Shown piece after piece: positions 7,916 to 15,821 of a DNA stretch of 32,394 nucleotides. Under the pieces are notes generated by a model. It was not told where the DNA came from and did not search any database. It saw only the letters and a program-made list of their open reading frames with translations. This DNA is from an uncultured Bacteroidales bacterium. GTDB taxonomy: Bacteria > Bacteroidota > Bacteroidia > Bacteroidales > Bacteroidaceae. Every line of letters starts with the position of its first letter. The first letter of the stretch is position 1. Location of the stretch: positions 1 to 32,394 of the forward strand of contig CACYCZ010000119.1 of the NCBI GenBank assembly GCA_902773055.1. The letters are read 5' to 3'. Made by a program: the position numbers and the translations under genes.

Positions 7916-8323
7916 TTATGGCATCTCGGAATTCAATTTTTCAAGCAGTTCCGGGCAATGTCCCAACCGCCCGTTCACTATACTCACAACATCTACCTGC
8001 GCCTTGGCAACCAGTTTGTTGTCACTTTCGCGGTAAATATCTTGTTCAAACACATACCTGATACCCTCTGCCCTAAAGTTGAGACAACTTACAAAACGGT
8101 CTTCGCTGCATAATGGTGTCTTATAGGCAATCGTTATGCGCGCTACGACCATGTCTATTCCCTTTTGGTGAAGTTGAGCAAAACTGATACCCTTCTGAAG
8201 TATAAACTGATGACGGGTATGTTCCATGTAATGCAGGTAGTTAGCATTATTGACGATGCCTTCAATATCACATTCATAGTCACGCACCTGCATCGGCAGG
8301 GTAAAAAGATATTTGCTATACAT
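7916..8323 (-). CDS. Hotdog-fold acyl-CoA thioesterase (4HBT/YbgC type)
   Basis: 135 aa, a single 4HBT-type hotdog domain. The active-site loop YECDIEGIVNNANYLHYMEHTRHQF has the conserved Asp (D19) and the N-N-YL pattern of YbgC/4-hydroxybenzoyl-CoA thioesterases, which hydrolyse acyl-CoA thioesters. Strands SEDRFVSCLNFRAEGIRYVFEQDIY and KLVAKAQVDVVSIVNGRLG complete the fold. It lies between DUF2851 (15-base gap) and dprA (8-base gap). A fatty acyl-CoA or acyl-ACP substrate is plausible but not shown by sequence. Confidence 0.88.
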   Translation of the reverse strand: MYSKYLFTLPMQVRDYECDIEGIVNNANYLHYMEHTRHQFILQKGISFAQLHQKGIDMVVARITIAYKTPLCSEDRFVSCLNFRAEGIRYVFEQDIYRESDNKLVAKAQVDVVSIVNGRLGHCPELLEKLNSEMP

Positions 8324-8338
8324 ATTATATATTTTATT

Positions 8339-9634
8339 TTACATCCTTTTGAGATAATAGTAGCCGAACCGGCATCTCAGGCAGTCCTTACGATCGCAGT
8401 AATGCGTTTTCAATTGTATCAGCGCCTGACTGTCGGAAGCCGTAGCCACCAGCAATCCTGTCTCAGACCACATCCTGACATAGCGGTTATTCTCTGCCTT
8501 AAGCATAGCAAGCAGATTGACAGCACGCTGGCAATATTCCTGTTTCAGTCGGTGCCGACCGTAGGCAAACAACATAGGCAATGCAGCATTGACAAGTATC
8601 AGGTCAATGGACCTTTTCTGTAGTTTCTTTTCCGCAAATCCGCTTTCGGCGCCAAAACCGTAATGAGTAGTCCAATAAGGTGAAACATGGGTATCAAAAA
8701 CCTTATAGGCCTCCTCTATGTCTGCCAAGTCGGCAATAACTGAAAGATTGACTTGCTGAGAACAATACAACTGCGCCAATTGCACCAGCCTGATGTGAGG
8801 AAAATTCTGCGGGCGCAGCCTGAGAAAATTCCAATGCATGCCGTTCATGGCTGTCAATGAAAACTTGTGCCTGAGGAAATGGTACTCGCCCTGAAGTTTA
8901 GTATAATATCCCTCTTCTTGAGCAAAGGACAGATGATATTCGGGTATCATGTCATCCTCCAGCAGGCCCGCCTGACCCAGAAACAACGCTTCAATCTGAA
9001 ACAGGTTGTCACGATGTTTCCCACAGGCTTGAAGCGGAATATGGAATGCCCATTCCTCAAAGGCATCACCGTTGATGCCAAAACCGAAACTACGGGCCAG
9101 TGTTACAAAAAACGCATTCTCCCAGTCGCCTGAAAGTCTGTCGGCATAACCTTGAATACGCATCATCTTCTGTTCCAGACGTTCCACCGACAGGCTGTCC
9201 AGCCACTGATGCACAGCGATAGCCGGCAATGTCGGTATAATCTTGTAACAAGGCGGATACTTGTCTTCCCTAAGCAGGTCAGCGTAATTTCTCTCCACCT
9301 CTTCCGGCACGTGTATCTCCACTTGGAGCAATTGTTTACCGGCTGCAGTCCACACATCGGTATCAGCATGCTCTACAACATGCAGGATTACATTGTTATA
9401 GTTTGCATCTCGCTGATGCCCGTGGCGCATCCAGTCAGAACTCATGCTATGAATTTCTATATTGCCGGCCCACATCTCCCCGTCAATCTTTATCTTGGCA
9501 TTGAAGAAATCAGGTCCGGCATTATCGTTGTGCAGTCCGGGGTCAATGATTTCCACCCTCCGTCCATCAGTAGTTACCAACGGTGATGCGCCGTACAGTC
9601 GGTGTGCCCATGTATAATGTAGTAGTCTTTCCAT
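8339..9634 (-). CDS. DUF2851 family protein
   Basis: 431 aa, first gene of the DUF2851-thioesterase-dprA block. The N-terminal region ERLLHYTWAHRLYG...GRRVEIIDPGLHNDNAGPDFFNAKIKIDGEMWAGNIEIHSMSSDW is the hallmark of the Bacteroidetes DUF2851 family. Its D-x-P-G...GPDF...G-x-IEIH pattern resembles a nuclease-like acidic core, though I cannot assign a reaction. The C-terminus contains a cysteine group, HYCDRKDCLRCRFGYYYL, which could bind a metal. There is no signal peptide or membrane segment, so it is probably cytoplasmic. A strong promoter lies at 9696-9703. Confidence 0.85.
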   Translation of the reverse strand: MERLLHYTWAHRLYGASPLVTTDGRRVEIIDPGLHNDNAGPDFFNAKIKIDGEMWAGNIEIHSMSSDWMRHGHQRDANYNNVILHVVEHADTDVWTAAGKQLLQVEIHVPEEVERNYADLLREDKYPPCYKIIPTLPAIAVHQWLDSLSVERLEQKMMRIQGYADRLSGDWENAFFVTLARSFGFGINGDAFEEWAFHIPLQACGKHRDNLFQIEALFLGQAGLLEDDMIPEYHLSFAQEEGYYTKLQGEYHFLRHKFSLTAMNGMHWNFLRLRPQNFPHIRLVQLAQLYCSQQVNLSVIADLADIEEAYKVFDTHVSPYWTTHYGFGAESGFAEKKLQKRSIDLILVNAALPMLFAYGRHRLKQEYCQRAVNLLAMLKAENNRYVRMWSETGLLVATASDSQALIQLKTHYCDRKDCLRCRFGYYYLKRM

Positions 9635-9695
9635 AACTATTATGCTTTCCCTCTTTCTTTTTTGCGGGAATATGCCTGCCTATGCGGCTAAACGG

Positions 9696-9703
9696 CAAAA
9701 TTA
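9696..9703 (-). promoter_or_regulatory. Promoter of the DUF2851-thioesterase-dprA block
   Basis: Minus-strand TAATTTTG with TTG (plus-strand CAA at 9725-9727) 21 bases upstream: a near-ideal Bacteroidetes promoter, divergent from the lepB promoter. Confidence 0.7.
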
Positions 9704-9737
9704 AGTTTGCAAATGTAATATTTTCAAACCAATTAAC

Positions 9738-9745
9738 TAACTTTG
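9738..9745 (+). promoter_or_regulatory. Putative -7 promoter element of lepB
   Basis: TAACTTTG, 23 bases before the lepB ATG. The nearest TTG (9707-9709) is too far for a standard -33. Confidence 0.55.
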
Positions 9746-9768
9746 TAAGCCAAAAATAGTTTTACAAC

Positions 9769-11199
9769 ATGAATACATCTTTTAGAAAAATCTCTGCATG
9801 GATTCGCTTTGCGGTCTGCACCATACTACTCATTATTTTTCTGGTCTGGATTGATTGCTGGTGGGGATTATTACTCATTCCCTTTATCTTTGACGCCTAT
9901 CTGACCCATTTCATTCCGTGGGGATGGTGGCGCAATATCAAGAACAATACCCTTCGGGGCATCATGAGCTGGGTGGACGCCATCGTCTTTGCTGCCGTGG
10001 CCGTATACTTCGTCCACAACTACTTCGGCCAAAACTATGTCATTCCATCTTCTTCGCTGGAGAAGAGCTTACTCACGGGCGACTACCTGCTCGTCAGCAA
10101 GATGAGCTATGGTCCGCGCGACCCCATGACACCTATCCACATGCCCATGACAGCTCATACGCTGCCTCTTCTCAACTGCAAGTCCTATATTGAGTCTCCT
10201 CAATTGAACTACCACCGTGCTCCGGGATTCGGCAAGATTCAGCAAAACGACATTGTCGTATTCAACTATCCTGCCGGCGATACAGTCGCTCTCAATGTTC
10301 AAGAGGCCGACTACTACTCCCTCTGCTATCAGGCTGGCGAACAAATCTTCCCCATTGACCGCAAGTCACTGGCCCCAGAGGAGCAGATGCAGGCCTATGA
10401 GGCTCAATATGCCGCCGGCAAACAGTATCTGGAATACAACAAGGCACAATATGGTGAAATAGTAGCCCGTCCCGTTGATATGCGTGAAAACTATGTCAAG
10501 CGTTGCGTCGGTCTGCCTGGACAGGTCCTGCAAATCAAGGACGGCATCGTCTACACCGACGGACAACGCAACAAACAGCCTGCCAACGTACAATACTGCT
10601 ACAACGTCAGCCTCAAGGCACCTCTGCCGGACTACCTCTGCCGCGAACTGGGCATCAGTATGGAGGACCGCTCAGAAATGCAGAACGGTAATGCCTATTA
10701 CCTGCGCATGCCATTGACTCAAAAGGCTATCAATACGCTGCGGCAGCGTCCCGACATCGTAGCCGACATACAGCCAGCCGAGCCGACCGGAGGCACCGCC
10801 CTCTATCCGCACAACAAAGAGACAGGCTGGACCGCCAACAACTTCGGCCCTCTATGGATTCCTCAAAAAGGCAAAACCTTCCAACTTACTCTGGACAACC
10901 TGCCCCTCTACCTTCGTCCTATCAAGGTGTATGAACACAACGATGTCAAGGTACAGGATGGCAAGATATATATCAACGGCAAGGAAACCAACTGGTACAC
11001 TTTCAAGATGGACTATTATTGGATGATGGGCGACAATCGTGACAACTCCGCCGACTCCCGCTTCTGGGGCTTCGTACCTGAAGATCATATCGTCGGCAAG
11101 CCCATCCTGATATGGCTCTCACTGGACAAGGACTATGGCCTCTTTGACGGTAAGATTCGTTGGAGCCGTCTGTTCCGTCTTGTAGACAACATCAAATAA
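9769..11199 (+). CDS. lepB: Signal peptidase I (long Bacteroidetes form)
   Basis: 476 aa. It cleaves signal peptides from Sec and Tat exported proteins at the outer face of the inner membrane. Hydrophobic N-terminal segments (about 13-50) and a helix at 68-86 precede the catalytic domain. Box B IPSSSLEKSLLTGDYLLVSK gives the nucleophile Ser96. After a long insertion typical of the phylum, box D YVKRCVGLPG gives the general base Lys244, and box E MMGDNRDNSADSRFWGFVPEDHIVGK is intact. The insertions make it longer than the E. coli enzyme. A degenerate S26 paralogue follows after 9 bases and is probably co-transcribed. Confidence 0.95.
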   Translation: MNTSFRKISAWIRFAVCTILLIIFLVWIDCWWGLLLIPFIFDAYLTHFIPWGWWRNIKNNTLRGIMSWVDAIVFAAVAVYFVHNYFGQNYVIPSSSLEKSLLTGDYLLVSKMSYGPRDPMTPIHMPMTAHTLPLLNCKSYIESPQLNYHRAPGFGKIQQNDIVVFNYPAGDTVALNVQEADYYSLCYQAGEQIFPIDRKSLAPEEQMQAYEAQYAAGKQYLEYNKAQYGEIVARPVDMRENYVKRCVGLPGQVLQIKDGIVYTDGQRNKQPANVQYCYNVSLKAPLPDYLCRELGISMEDRSEMQNGNAYYLRMPLTQKAINTLRQRPDIVADIQPAEPTGGTALYPHNKETGWTANNFGPLWIPQKGKTFQLTLDNLPLYLRPIKVYEHNDVKVQDGKIYINGKETNWYTFKMDYYWMMGDNRDNSADSRFWGFVPEDHIVGKPILIWLSLDKDYGLFDGKIRWSRLFRLVDNIK

Positions 11200-11208
11200 G
11201 TTTTTCTC

Positions 11209-11862
11209 ATGAATAGTCTGCGTATACCCCGATGGCTTGCAGTGATGTTTCTGGCTATACTCCTGATGGTATGCGCTGTCGTATTTTGCTTTTTCCAACT
11301 CCGGGTCACAGACAATTCGCTATCTCCACAGCTGCAAATCGGCGACAGGGTATTCATTGACAGGTTAAGTACTCTGCGCCGGGGAAAGATTGTCGCATAC
11401 CAAAATCCCTTCATGCCCACAGGCGTCAACTATTGTTTAGGCCGGTGTCTGGCTGTACCAGGCGACACGCTGCGCCTTTACATGGAAGAACATGTCTCCG
11501 ATTCAGTACCGCTCAGACATGTATGGCGCGATTTCATCGTGCCCCGTCGCAACCAGCCTGTCGAGGTTACCCAGTGGAACAGGGAATTGTTGTCGAATGC
11601 ACTTTTTGCCTATGAGGGGGCTAACGTGTGCCCCCAGTGCGACACTATCCTTCTTGTCAACGGACAGCCTCTGCGCCACATTACTTTCTCTCACGATTTC
11701 GTATGGATAAGCGCCCGTGGCGACAGCATCATTGCCGACTCGCGCCTCTTTGGTTTCCTTCCCACAGACCATATCCTGGGCTCTGTTTCTTTCATTACAT
11801 ACTCTATTGGCAAGGACTTCAGTATTCCTTTGAACAGAATTTTCAGGTCTATTGACAATTAG
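11209..11862 (+). CDS. S26 signal-peptidase-like paralogue lacking the catalytic lysine
   Basis: 217 aa. One N-terminal membrane anchor (about 8-31) is followed by a signal-peptidase fold. Box B VTDNSLSPQLQIGDRVFIDRL keeps a serine (Ser37) at the nucleophile position. In box D, where LepB has YVKRCVGLPG, this protein reads YCLGRCLAVPGD, so Gly78 takes the place of the general-base Lys. Box E GDNRDNSADSR is degenerate (ARGDSIIADSR) although DSRLFGFLPTDHILG is kept. A CPQC pair (Cys141, Cys144) sits in the middle. It is probably unable to cleave by the Ser/Lys mechanism, and could modulate or partner LepB, or bind signal sequences. The reading frame is intact and 9 bases from lepB, so it is maintained rather than decaying. 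Confidence 0.82.
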   Translation: MNSLRIPRWLAVMFLAILLMVCAVVFCFFQLRVTDNSLSPQLQIGDRVFIDRLSTLRRGKIVAYQNPFMPTGVNYCLGRCLAVPGDTLRLYMEEHVSDSVPLRHVWRDFIVPRRNQPVEVTQWNRELLSNALFAYEGANVCPQCDTILLVNGQPLRHITFSHDFVWISARGDSIIADSRLFGFLPTDHILGSVSFITYSIGKDFSIPLNRIFRSIDN

Positions 11863-11898
11863 CCTTGTCACTGTCGCTTTGTTTTCATATAAAATCAC

Positions 11899-11906
11899 TA
11901 TCTTTG
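11899..11906 (+). promoter_or_regulatory. Putative -7 promoter element of the NfeD-SPFH pair
   Basis: TATCTTTG, 23 bases before the ATG at 11930. TTG at 11879-11881 is 17 bases upstream, slightly short. It argues for the 11930 start over an upstream in-frame one at 11852. Confidence 0.6.
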
Positions 11907-11929
11907 TGGAAAACAAAAACAACACTACT

Positions 11930-12379
11930 ATGTCCATCACTTACATCTGGATTTTTACAGCCTGCTGTCTGTTTGTCGTTGAGATGATGACAGGTGGATT
12001 TGCCCTGCTGGCCTTTGCGCTGGGAGGCCTCGTCGCTGCCGCGGGGGCTGCTGCAGGATTATCCCCTGCGTGGCAGATAGCTTTGTTCATCGCAGTTTCT
12101 CTACTGTTTTTCTTTTTTGTCCGCCCGCTATTGGTCGGCTGGTGGCAGAAACATCAGAAAGCCATCCCTCAGACCAATGCCAATGCCCTGATAGGCAAGC
12201 ATGCCAAGGTTGTGGAAAAGATTGACCACGAGGCGCGTACAGGGCGTGCCGTCATCGACGGAGACAACTTCAAGGCCGTTTCGGTTGACGGCGAGGTCAT
12301 CGAAGCAGATACCCACGTGGAAGTTGTTGCCCTTGACAGCACCATTCTGGTGGTCAAGCCTCTGAATAAGTCTAACTGA
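11930..12379 (+). CDS. NfeD-like membrane protein (short form)
   Basis: 149 aa from ATG 11930. Three hydrophobic segments fill the first ~70 residues (IWIFTACCLFVVEMMTGGFALLAFALGGLVAAAGAAAGL, WQIALFIAVSLLFFFFVRPLLV). A C-terminal OB-fold domain (about 85-146) has the typical ALIGKHAKVVEKIDHEARTGRAVIDGDNFKAVS...VEVVALDSTILVVKPL. Short NfeD proteins lack the ClpP-like protease domain and are usually paired with an SPFH/slipin gene, as here (44-base gap). The pair is thought to organise membrane microdomains or membrane-protein quality control. Confidence 0.9.
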   Translation: MSITYIWIFTACCLFVVEMMTGGFALLAFALGGLVAAAGAAAGLSPAWQIALFIAVSLLFFFFVRPLLVGWWQKHQKAIPQTNANALIGKHAKVVEKIDHEARTGRAVIDGDNFKAVSVDGEVIEADTHVEVVALDSTILVVKPLNKSN

Positions 12380-12423
12380 AAAAACTATTTCATTCATTCA
12401 CACTTTTTAATTTTCTTTTTGTT

Positions 12424-13404
12424 ATGGATACAACCATTATCACCCTACTCTGCATTGCTGCAGTAGTCGTGTTCTTCATTGCAAGCGGTATAAAGATTAT
12501 ACCTCAGTCACAAACAGCCATTATTGAGCGTCTGGGTCGCTATGACCGTACGCTCCAATCGGGACTCAACATCATCATCCCATTCATTGAGCGTCCACGC
12601 GCCATCTATTCACGCTCCACAGTAACCGGTCCTGGCGGCAGGCGCTATGCCGTGATTCGCGCCACCACCATGATAGACCTCCGTGAACAGGTCTACGATT
12701 TCCCTAAGCAGAGCGTCATTACAAAGGACAACGTTGTTACCCAAATCAACGCACTGCTGTACTTTCAGATTATGGACCCCATGAAGGCCGTCTATGAGAT
12801 CGAGAACCTCCCTGATGCTATTGAGAAACTTACTCAGACAACATTGCGCAATGTTGTCGGTGGTATGGAACTGGACCAGAGCCTTACCTCACGCGACATT
12901 ATCAACTCCAAGCTGCGCAGCGTGCTTGACGAAGCAACCAACAAATGGGGTGTCAAGGTTACCCGCGTAGAGTTGCAGGACATCACTCCTCCCGATTCCG
13001 TGCGCGATGCCATGGAACAGCAGATGCAGGCCGAGCGTAAGCGCCGCGCCCAGATACTTCTGGCTGAAGGTGAAAAGCAGAGTGCCATTCTCCAGAGCGA
13101 AGGTGAGAAGGCTGCTCTCATCAATCAGGCTGAGGCTGCCAAGCAGTCCCAGATACTGCGTGCCGAAGGTGAGGCACAAGCCAAGATCCTGCAAGCTAAT
13201 GCTGAAAGCACTGCCATTGCCAAGGTTGCCGAAGCTGTCAGCCAGTCGAATACCAACCCTGCCACCTATCTGTTGGCTACCAAGTATATTGCCACACTCA
13301 AGGAGATGGTGAGCGGCCAAGACGGCAAGACTGTATACATCCCCTACGAGGCAACCAACGTCCTCGGCAGCATAGGTTCTATCAAGGAAATGTTCAAACA
13401 GTAA
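12424..13404 (+). CDS. SPFH/band 7 (slipin/stomatin-like) membrane protein
   Basis: 326 aa. An N-terminal membrane helix (about 4-23) leads into the SPFH domain: IKIIPQSQTAIIERLGRYDRTLQSGLNIIIPFIERP, EQVYDFPKQSVITKDNVVTQINALLYFQI, TTLRNVVGGMELDQSLTSRDIIN. A long Ala/Glu/Gln coiled coil (about 195-275, EGEKAALINQAEAAKQSQILRAEGEAQAKIL) would drive oligomerisation into a ring or cage. Length and ending fit the slipin/QmcA group that pairs with NfeD. It may scaffold the inner membrane around proteases or secretory enzymes; lepB just upstream is suggestive only. A strong terminator follows at 13454-13498. Confidence 0.93.
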   Translation: MDTTIITLLCIAAVVVFFIASGIKIIPQSQTAIIERLGRYDRTLQSGLNIIIPFIERPRAIYSRSTVTGPGGRRYAVIRATTMIDLREQVYDFPKQSVITKDNVVTQINALLYFQIMDPMKAVYEIENLPDAIEKLTQTTLRNVVGGMELDQSLTSRDIINSKLRSVLDEATNKWGVKVTRVELQDITPPDSVRDAMEQQMQAERKRRAQILLAEGEKQSAILQSEGEKAALINQAEAAKQSQILRAEGEAQAKILQANAESTAIAKVAEAVSQSNTNPATYLLATKYIATLKEMVSGQDGKTVYIPYEATNVLGSIGSIKEMFKQ

Positions 13405-13453
13405 TAAGCATCGCTCCCGGCTGTATCTGCCGGAGAATGGATTCCAGAAACAT

Positions 13454-13498
13454 AAAGATTGCGGAGACATAGATATTGCCTCCGCAATCTTTTTTTTC
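13454..13498 (+). terminator. Rho-independent terminator after the SPFH gene
   Basis: A 13-bp perfect stem, AAAGATTGCGGAG (13454-13466) with 13480-13492, a 13-base loop and a run of T residues to 13497. It ends the lepB-to-SPFH cluster. Confidence 0.92.
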
Positions 13499-13641
13499 AC
13501 AAGAAACCGTTCTTGCACAACTGAATAAAAAACTTTTCTAAAACTGTAACAGACACGCTTTTGATTCGGATTATGCATCCCCTGCCCGCCATCATCTCCT
13601 TGTCTGGGAGAAAACTATATGCCTACGGCGTCAGAAATAGC

Positions 13642-13765
13642 TTTTCTCCCCCACGCATTCTTTGTTTCCCGATGCTGAACGTACGTTCACCGATGCGAAA
13701 CGTATGTTCAGCAACGGGAAACATACATTCACCATCGGGAAATATAAACTCCAAGCAGGAGAAAA
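13642..13765. repeat. 21-bp quasi-palindromic repeat array, copy 1, with flanks
   Basis: Four 21-bp units span about 13664-13752. The first contains the perfect palindrome GAACGTACGTTC. Flanking words TTTTCTCC (13642-13649) and GGAGAAAA (13758-13765) are inverted copies of each other. A 29-base stretch (13673-13701) is identical to 31442-31470, and 23 bases (13720-13742) are identical to 21030-21052. The rest of the 484-base gap 13405-13888 holds the SPFH terminator and the DUF1846 promoter. Open frames through the units exist on both strands because 21 bases equal seven codons; I do not call them genes. Confidence 0.85.
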
Positions 13766-13858
13766 CACCTTTGCCTGCTTCTGCATAAATTTTTCCGTCG
13801 TGCTTTTTTTCATTGCAGAAATTTCAGAAAAAAACGGTTGGGGGAGGGCTTTGTTTTG

Positions 13859-13866
13859 TAATTTTG
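13859..13866 (+). promoter_or_regulatory. Putative -7 promoter element of the DUF1846 gene
   Basis: TAATTTTG, with TTG at 13838-13840 (18-base spacing); the ATG follows 22 bases downstream. Confidence 0.65.
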
Positions 13867-13888
13867 CAGACAGAAAAAACTTGTTTTT

Positions 13889-15367
13889 ATGGCACAGGGG
13901 TTCGACAATGATAAATACATCCGCATCCAAAGCGAACGCATCAAGGAAAGAATTGCCCATTTCAGCGGAAAACTATACCTGGAACTAGGCGGAAAACTAT
14001 TTGACGACTATCACGCCAGCAGGGTCCTGCCGGGATTCCAACCCGACAGTAAACTGCGCATGCTGCAGCAACTGGCTGAAGCAGCCGAAATTGTCATTGT
14101 CATCAGTGCCATAGACATTGAAAAAAACAAGATCAGACAGGATCTGGGCATCACCTACGATGAGGACGTTCTCAGACTGAGGACAGAATTCATAAATAGA
14201 GGATTTACGGTCAGTAGTGTGGTCATTACCCATTACAACGGGCAAAGCAGTGCCGACCTCTACCGCCAGCGGTTGGAGCGCATGGGCATAAAGGCATACT
14301 ATCACTACACCATTGAAGGTTACCCTAACAATGTTGCTCTCATTGACTCAGATGAAGGTTTCGGCAAAGACGACTTCGTAGAAACTACCCATCCGCTGGT
14401 TATCGTGACAGCTCCAGGGCCAGGCAGTGGCAAAATGGCTGTATGTCTGTCACAACTCTACAACGAACACCGCCGAGGTACCGAAGCAGGATATGCCAAG
14501 TTTGAAACTTTCCCCGTATGGAACCTGCCGCTGAAACATCCCGTAAACATCGCCTACGAAGCTGCTACAGCCGACCTCAACGATGTGAACATGATTGACC
14601 CCTACCACTATGACGCCTACGACAAAGTGGCCATCAACTACAACCGTGACGTGGAGATATTCCCCGTGCTGACGGCTATCTTTGAGGGCATTTATGGCAA
14701 GTGTCCCTACAAGAGTCCTACCGACATGGGGGTAAACATGGTAGGATTCTGCATTTCAGACGATGAGGTATGCCAAGAAGCTTCGTTGCAGGAGATTATA
14801 CGCCGCTACTACACTGCCTTGAACAAAATGGCAGACGGAGCATGCAACGACAACGAAGTGAACAAACTGGCCCTGCTACTCAAACAAGCCAAAATCACCA
14901 CCGACTACCGCCGCTGCACCGTCAGTGCCAGAGAGCGCAAAGAAACATCAGAGTGGCCCGTTTCAGCCATGGAACTGCCCGACGGCACAATTATCACGGC
15001 ATCGGCTAACCCATTGTTAGGAACTTCTGCATCGCTATTGCTGAATGTTACCAAGCATCTGGCGGGCATTGACCATGCCGTCAAGCTGATTCCGCAGAAC
15101 ATGATTGAACCCATACAGAAGACCAAGACGGAATATCTGGGAGGACAAGACCCCTTGCTCCATGCCGACGAAGTACTGGTTGCACTCAGTGTGCTGAGTC
15201 AGACTGACGAGAATTGCCGCAAGGCACTATTGCAACTGCCTCGGCTGAGAGGCTGCCAAGCCCATGCCAGCGTGATGCTAAGCGAAGTAGACCGCAGGAT
15301 TTTTGCCAAACTGGGTATAGGGCTCACCTGCGACCCCGTAAAGAAATACTATCTGAAAAAACAGTAA
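13889..15367 (+). CDS. DUF1846 domain-containing protein
   Basis: 492 aa, near the family's usual length. It begins QGFDNDKYIRIQSERIKERIAHFSGKLYLELGGKLFDDYHASRVLPGFQPDSKLRML, the signature of DUF1846. A nucleotide-binding-like stretch, VIVTAPGPGSGKMAVCLSQLYNEH (about 171-194), resembles a P-loop but is not the classical GKS/T form. There is no signal peptide or membrane segment, so it is cytoplasmic. The biochemical role of the family is not established to my knowledge. It is followed after 27 bases by a hotdog thioesterase, probably on the same transcript. Confidence 0.9.
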   Translation: MAQGFDNDKYIRIQSERIKERIAHFSGKLYLELGGKLFDDYHASRVLPGFQPDSKLRMLQQLAEAAEIVIVISAIDIEKNKIRQDLGITYDEDVLRLRTEFINRGFTVSSVVITHYNGQSSADLYRQRLERMGIKAYYHYTIEGYPNNVALIDSDEGFGKDDFVETTHPLVIVTAPGPGSGKMAVCLSQLYNEHRRGTEAGYAKFETFPVWNLPLKHPVNIAYEAATADLNDVNMIDPYHYDAYDKVAINYNRDVEIFPVLTAIFEGIYGKCPYKSPTDMGVNMVGFCISDDEVCQEASLQEIIRRYYTALNKMADGACNDNEVNKLALLLKQAKITTDYRRCTVSARERKETSEWPVSAMELPDGTIITASANPLLGTSASLLLNVTKHLAGIDHAVKLIPQNMIEPIQKTKTEYLGGQDPLLHADEVLVALSVLSQTDENCRKALLQLPRLRGCQAHASVMLSEVDRRIFAKLGIGLTCDPVKKYYLKKQ

Positions 15368-15394
15368 CCGGAAAAACGATATTGAAGAAACGGC

Positions 15395-15820
15395 ATGTAC
15401 TCTACTGATGATATCAACAGCCGAATGGCCCACTCACTTGTGGCTCATCTGGGAATAAAGATTACCCAGGCTACGCCGTCCATAGTGGAGGCCACTATGG
15501 ACGTAAACGAGCGCACCTGCCAGCCCATGGGATGCCTGCACGGTGGTGCTTCGCTGGCACTGGCCGAGACACTGGCCGGACTGGGCTCAATGCTGATAGT
15601 CGCTGAAGATGAATATGCCGTAGGCACTGAAGTGACAGGAAACCATATAGCCCCGGCACCACTGGGAACAAGACTCAAGGCAAAAGCAGAAATCATACAC
15701 CAAGGACGTTCCACTCACCTGTGGAACGTCAATATCTGTACCGAGGAGAACGGCAGACTGATTTCTACCATACGCGTATTGAACAGCATTATCAAAAAGA
15801 ACCCCGCACCCTCTCTCTGA
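15395..15820 (+). CDS. Hotdog-fold thioesterase (PaaI/MenI-YdiI type)
   Basis: 141 aa. The hotdog motif CLHGGASLALAETLAGLGSM gives H49-G50-G51 and the catalytic Glu58 of the YdiI/MenI/PaaI subgroup, which differs from the Asp-type 4HBT enzyme at 7916-8323. Further strands GTEVTGNHIAPAPLGTRLKAKAEIIHQGRSTHLWNVNI fit the family. It would hydrolyse aryl- or acyl-CoA; 1,4-dihydroxy-2-naphthoyl-CoA in menaquinone synthesis is one possibility, but no men gene is nearby. Its stop is one base from the stop of the convergent DUF3737 gene, leaving no room for a separate terminator. Confidence 0.88.
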   Translation: MYSTDDINSRMAHSLVAHLGIKITQATPSIVEATMDVNERTCQPMGCLHGGASLALAETLAGLGSMLIVAEDEYAVGTEVTGNHIAPAPLGTRLKAKAEIIHQGRSTHLWNVNICTEENGRLISTIRVLNSIIKKNPAPSL

Positions 15821-15821
15821 A

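Noticed and set aside
13561..13988. Open frames on both strands through repeat copy 1, with heptads such as MFSNGKH
   Set aside because: A 21-bp period keeps any frame open, and the units are nearly palindromic, so frames arise on both strands. No start context or conserved domain.
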